Positions 15,365-17,571 of a DNA stretch of 17,571 nucleotides are shown here, in pieces. Location of the stretch: assembly GCA_964461265.1 (NCBI GenBank), contig CAYWTS010000037.1, positions 1-17,571 of the forward strand. The letters are read 5' to 3'. Under the pieces are notes generated by a model. That model worked only from the letters and a program-made list of their open reading frames with translations, was not told the origin of the DNA and did not search any database. Position 1 is the stretch's first letter. Each line of letters opens with the position of its first letter. This stretch comes from CAYWTS01 sp964461265 (GTDB lineage Bacteria; Bacteroidota; Ignavibacteria; Tepidaquicellales; OLB5). A program made the position numbers and the translations under genes.

Positions 15365-16297
15365 ATGCCTATGAGTGAAGGCTCTACGAATTATAATTAC
15401 TTAGAATTAATTACATCATTAGTCGATAACCAGCACCTCAATCCTTCAGAACGTGAGGCAGTTCTTAAACTTATTAAAAGTGACGAATCGTACCGCAAAC
15501 GTTTTGAATCGGAAATGCTTCTGAAAAATCAGCTTTCGGCTAAACTTACCAGCAAAGACGTTCCTCATAATACACGTCTTAAAGTTATAAATGCCATCGA
15601 TAATCTGATAACTGAATCAACCGCTGAAAAGCAAACAGTTCCGGTTGAACTAACAGCTCAACAGGAAATCACCTTTCCGGATCACATTTGGAATTTTTTA
15701 ACTTCTTCCGTAAGGTTAGGTAAAACTGTTATACCCGTGTATTCTATTGGTGCAGCAGCAATTGTTCTGATTATTATTGCAGCAGTAATTTTCAGAAACA
15801 ACTCAACATCGGTATTAAATCCCTACATTTCGGCAGGTTCTGAAAAAAATATTATGGTTCAGGCAGTCAATACATTCCACAAGTTATTGAAGGGTGATAT
15901 AAAACCGCAGATTAAATCTCCTGACCATGCCGAGCTTAGTAAATTGGTAAGCAGCAAAGTTAACTTTAATGCCTACGTTCCAAAAATCGATGATTATAAT
16001 CTTGTCGGTGCTTTATACAACGACTACCTGGGTCAGCAGCTTGTTCACCTTGTATATTCATCAGGTGATGAGATGATATATATTTATGAGACACACTTCG
16101 ATGATATATGCAGGCAAAAGCTTGAACTGCCCGAGCCTGTTCATACAGAAATTATAACTAATAAATTCTACATGTGCGACCAGATTGATGAGAATAACTG
16201 TACGCTTTATATATGGTATAAAGGCAATATATTATGCGCATCTGTATCGAACATGCCGAAGAGTAAACTATACAATACATTGGCTGCTTTAAAATAA
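15365..16297 (+). CDS. Single-pass membrane anti-sigma factor candidate
   Basis: A 310-residue protein encoded 6 nt after the ECF sigma gene. Its N-terminal about 115 residues are cytoplasmic and helical, with a LITSLVDNQHLNPSEREAVL segment typical of anti-sigma domains (a short helix, then a negatively acting stretch and a KSDESYRKRFESEMLLKNQL helix). The zinc HxxxCxxC motif of ZAS anti-sigmas is absent. One membrane helix lies at about 124-144 (PVYSIGAAAIVLIIIAAVIF), followed by a periplasmic domain of about 165 residues with no recognised family. It likely binds and holds the sigma factor at the membrane until a signal causes release, possibly by proteolysis. The assignment rests on gene order, topology and the weak N-terminal resemblance. 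A second ATG two codons in could also be the start. Confidence 0.7.
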   Translation: MPMSEGSTNYNYLELITSLVDNQHLNPSEREAVLKLIKSDESYRKRFESEMLLKNQLSAKLTSKDVPHNTRLKVINAIDNLITESTAEKQTVPVELTAQQEITFPDHIWNFLTSSVRLGKTVIPVYSIGAAAIVLIIIAAVIFRNNSTSVLNPYISAGSEKNIMVQAVNTFHKLLKGDIKPQIKSPDHAELSKLVSSKVNFNAYVPKIDDYNLVGALYNDYLGQQLVHLVYSSGDEMIYIYETHFDDICRQKLELPEPVHTEIITNKFYMCDQIDENNCTLYIWYKGNILCASVSNMPKSKLYNTLAALK

Positions 16298-16345
16298 TAC
16301 AAAAATCATAGGATGCATTCTTAATAACTGCAATTAATATATCTG

Positions 16346-16404
16346 AGAATCTATTCACAATTTTTAAATTAAATTTAACTTATAGATTCTTGCTTCAGCA
16401 AGAA
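16346..16404 (+). promoter_or_regulatory. Leader of the TlpA-like gene with two overlapping hairpins
   Basis: AGAATCTAT (16346-16354) is exactly complementary to ATAGATTCT (16382-16390), a 9-bp stem with a 27-nt loop. TTCTTGC (16387-16393) pairs with GCAAGAA (16398-16404) around a TTCA loop. The two stems share 16387-16390, so they cannot both form. The second lies 11 nt before the ATG. This may be regulatory RNA or a coincidence of AT-rich sequence. Confidence 0.4.
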
Positions 16405-16415
16405 AGAGAAAACAA

Positions 16416-17012
16416 ATGAAAAAAATATTATTAGTATCACTGTTACTTGGACTGTTTGTAATATCCTGTTCCAAGAAAGACCAGACCCGGTTAAACACAC
16501 CAAATACTCAATCACAAAACACTACACAAAACATTCAGAGCACACAGACATATAAATCGTTTAGTGTAAAAGGAACCATAGGAGATATTAAACAAAACGA
16601 AATGGTGGATTTTACATGGATAGAGAACGGAAACGAGGTAAAACTTTCGGATAATAAAGGGAAGGTAATACTGCTGAATTTCTGGGCAACATGGTGCCCG
16701 CCCTGCAGGAAAGAACTGCCTGACCTCTCAGCAATTTCCAGCGAACTAAAAGACAAGAAATTTAAAATGATTGGTGTTTCGGTGGACGAAAACCAGCAGA
16801 CACTTGAGAAATTTTTAAACTCCAATAATATTACCTATACTATACTGCACGACCAAACCAATGTAGTTACTCAATATATGAGTGCTACAGGCGGGGGAGA
16901 AAATGTTATACCTCAATCATACATTATAGATAAAAACGGCAGGATAGTTGAGGTAATAATCGGTTCAAGAAGCAAATCTGAGTTTTTAGGACTGATAAAT
17001 AAATATTTGTAA
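16416..17012 (+). CDS. TlpA/ResA-like thiol-disulfide oxidoreductase lipoprotein
   Basis: A 198-residue lipoprotein of the thioredoxin superfamily. The signal (1-17) ends in the lipobox VIS|C (C18), so it should be lipid-anchored in the envelope. A Q/N/T-rich linker (about 22-48) precedes the thioredoxin domain. LLNFWATWCPPCRKELPDL (86-104) carries the CPPC active site (C94, C97); GVSVDENQQTLEKF follows. NVIPQSYIIDKNG (163-175) provides the cis-proline (P166) used by this fold. Members reduce or rearrange disulfides in the periplasm, for example during cytochrome c maturation or outer-envelope protein folding; the specific partner is not visible. It is 118 nt after the anti-sigma gene with its own structured leader, so cotranscription is possible but not assured. 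Confidence 0.93.
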   Translation: MKKILLVSLLLGLFVISCSKKDQTRLNTPNTQSQNTTQNIQSTQTYKSFSVKGTIGDIKQNEMVDFTWIENGNEVKLSDNKGKVILLNFWATWCPPCRKELPDLSAISSELKDKKFKMIGVSVDENQQTLEKFLNSNNITYTILHDQTNVVTQYMSATGGGENVIPQSYIIDKNGRIVEVIIGSRSKSEFLGLINKYL

Positions 17013-17053
17013 AAAAGATTTTTAGCAAATAAAAAATGAAACTGTCTTAAAAG

Positions 17054-17163
17054 GCAATTTTCTTGCAAAAAAAACTGTAACCGCAACTTTCATAGTTGCG
17101 ATTATGCAAGAAAATTGCAACGCAGCCATCCACGTAAGTGGTGGCTTTCGCCAAAAGACTGCG
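17054..17163. repeat. Cluster of inverted repeats in the intergenic region
   Basis: GCAATTTTCTTGCA (17054-17067) is exactly inverted at 17105-17118. Nested inside, CGCAACT (17082-17088) pairs with AGTTGCG (17094-17100) around TTCAT. Immediately after, AGCCA-T-CCAC (17124-17133) pairs with GTGG-TGGCT (17138-17146) across GTAA, with CGCAG (17121-17125) able to meet CTGCG (17159-17163). The 17013-17472 stretch contains no intact gene; it holds these stems and a sorting-domain remnant. The block could serve as a bidirectional terminator for the TlpA gene and the opposing remnant, or be a mobile or REP-like palindromic element. Confidence 0.55.
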
Positions 17164-17205
17164 GCTACAAAAACACTTTTAAATCAGCCCCCTTTTTTGT
17201 TAAAA

Positions 17206-17406
17206 TTACTTCAAATACACCATCTTTTTTGCCAAAACAAATTTATCCGCTTCAATTCTATAGAAATAAACTCCACTGGCAAGACCGGTTCCGTCAAAAT
17301 CTATCCTGTAATAACCGGCTTTTTTGAACTCATTAACAAGCACTTTTACCTCTCTGCCGAGAATGTCGTAAACTACTAATTTTACTTTGGTATTTAGTGA
17401 AACAAT
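17206..17406 (-). pseudogene. Orphan T9SS type A C-terminal sorting domain fragment
   Basis: Read on the minus strand, 66 codons end in a normal TAA at 17206-17208. They encode LNTKVKLVVYDILGREVKVL, then VNEFKKAGYYRIDFDGTGL, then ASGVYFYRIEADKFVLAKKM and VYLK. This is the classic C-terminal sorting signal of type IX secretion cargo in the Bacteroidota/Ignavibacteria group, including the GxYFYRI strand. A TAA lies in frame at 17407-17409, and another lies further upstream. The YPNPFNP start of the domain and any passenger domain are missing, and there is no ATG before the domain. It is therefore a remnant, not a gene. The intact-looking minus-strand gene to the right ends 66 nt before it in its own frame. 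Confidence 0.8.
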
Positions 17407-17472
17407 TTATATTTTATTGTTATAAATTAACGATTAGGAAAAAATTTGAGTGGAATAATGATAGGGAGAGAG

Positions 17473-17571
17473 TTAATCAAGCGGACAGTCGATAGTGTTC
17501 ACTGCATAGGTTGAATCATCTTCAAGATTGCTGAATGCTGTGTTGTAAATCCTCACTTCGCAGTTAGTAAA
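17473..17571 (-). CDS. 3' end of an unidentified protein gene, cut by the window edge
   Basis: The minus-strand frame is open from the window end to a TAA at 17473-17475. It encodes 32 residues beginning FTNCEVRIYNTAF and ending TYAVNTIDCPLD. It is polar, with two cysteines, like the tail of an extracytoplasmic protein. Nothing more can be said; the start lies beyond 17571. It may once have continued into the adjacent sorting-domain remnant, but the reading frame now stops before it. Confidence 0.45.
   Translation of the reverse strand, partial: FTNCEVRIYNTAFSNLEDDSTYAVNTIDCPLD

Noticed and set aside
17104..17379. Plus-strand open frames of 91 and 70 codons
   Set aside because: They run antisense to the clear T9SS sorting-domain sequence on the minus strand and through the palindromic block; no protein-like features.
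17206..17571. Sorting-domain fragment and right-hand gene end as a single gene split by one frameshift
   Set aside because: The 66 nt between them contain in-frame stops and AT-rich sequence without the YPNPFNP entry, so a single indel would not restore the gene. It is kept as a remnant plus a separate gene end.
1..17571. CRISPR array, tRNA/rRNA genes, transposase or defence genes
   Set aside because: No regularly spaced repeats, tRNA-like cloverleaf or transposase motifs were seen by eye. This is a visual inspection, so a dedicated covariance-model search could still find small RNAs.

Overview
The window is visibly AT-rich, uses TAA stops heavily and mostly lacks strong Shine-Dalgarno sites. 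It carries a piece of a type IX secretion (T9SS) C-terminal sorting domain near the right end. Together with the gene families present, this points to the Bacteroidota/Chlorobi side of the FCB group, most likely an Ignavibacteria-like lineage. That placement is an inference; no rRNA or marker set is present.

Layout. (1) Positions 23-2574, plus strand: an M3-family zinc oligopeptidase, then a thioredoxin-fold [2Fe-2S] ferredoxin fused to a helical C-terminal domain, with a 26-nt near-palindrome just before its start. (2) Positions 2621-7309, minus strand, a tightly packed run read right to left: a GT4 glycosyltransferase, nadD, lysC, dapB and a Yip1-type membrane protein. Junctions are 4-nt overlap, 0, 4 and 6 nt, so co-transcription is very likely. 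(3) Positions 7540-12397, minus strand, also overlapping: a Wzx-like flippase, a GT9 glycosyltransferase, an O-antigen ligase/polymerase-like membrane protein and a second GT9 enzyme. This is a small surface-glycan assembly cluster. Four genes of this cluster and its neighbour (flippase, GT9, ligase, GT4), plus nadD, appear to start at TTG. (4) Positions 12498-14501, minus strand: a PrsW-family intramembrane metalloprotease and a secreted or lipoprotein HExxH peptidase. (5) Positions about 14690-17012, plus strand: an ECF sigma factor, a one-pass membrane anti-sigma candidate 6 nt behind it, and a TlpA/ResA-like thiol-disulfide lipoprotein. (6) Positions 17013-17571: a block of inverted repeats, an orphan T9SS sorting-domain remnant and the 3' end of a minus-strand gene that leaves the window.

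Most interesting points. The ECF sigma factor reading frame continues about 45-50 codons upstream of its first ATG, with protein-like sequence that completes sigma region 2, yet no ATG, GTG or TTG is available there. Its promoter region holds nested palindromes. A PrsW protease, the family that cleaves anti-sigma factor RsiW in Bacillus, lies close to this sigma/anti-sigma pair, so a membrane-proteolysis circuit is a reasonable hypothesis. The ferredoxin-helical fusion and the passenger-less sorting domain are also worth a look. No CRISPR array, insertion sequence, tRNA or rRNA was recognised, and no overt defence system.
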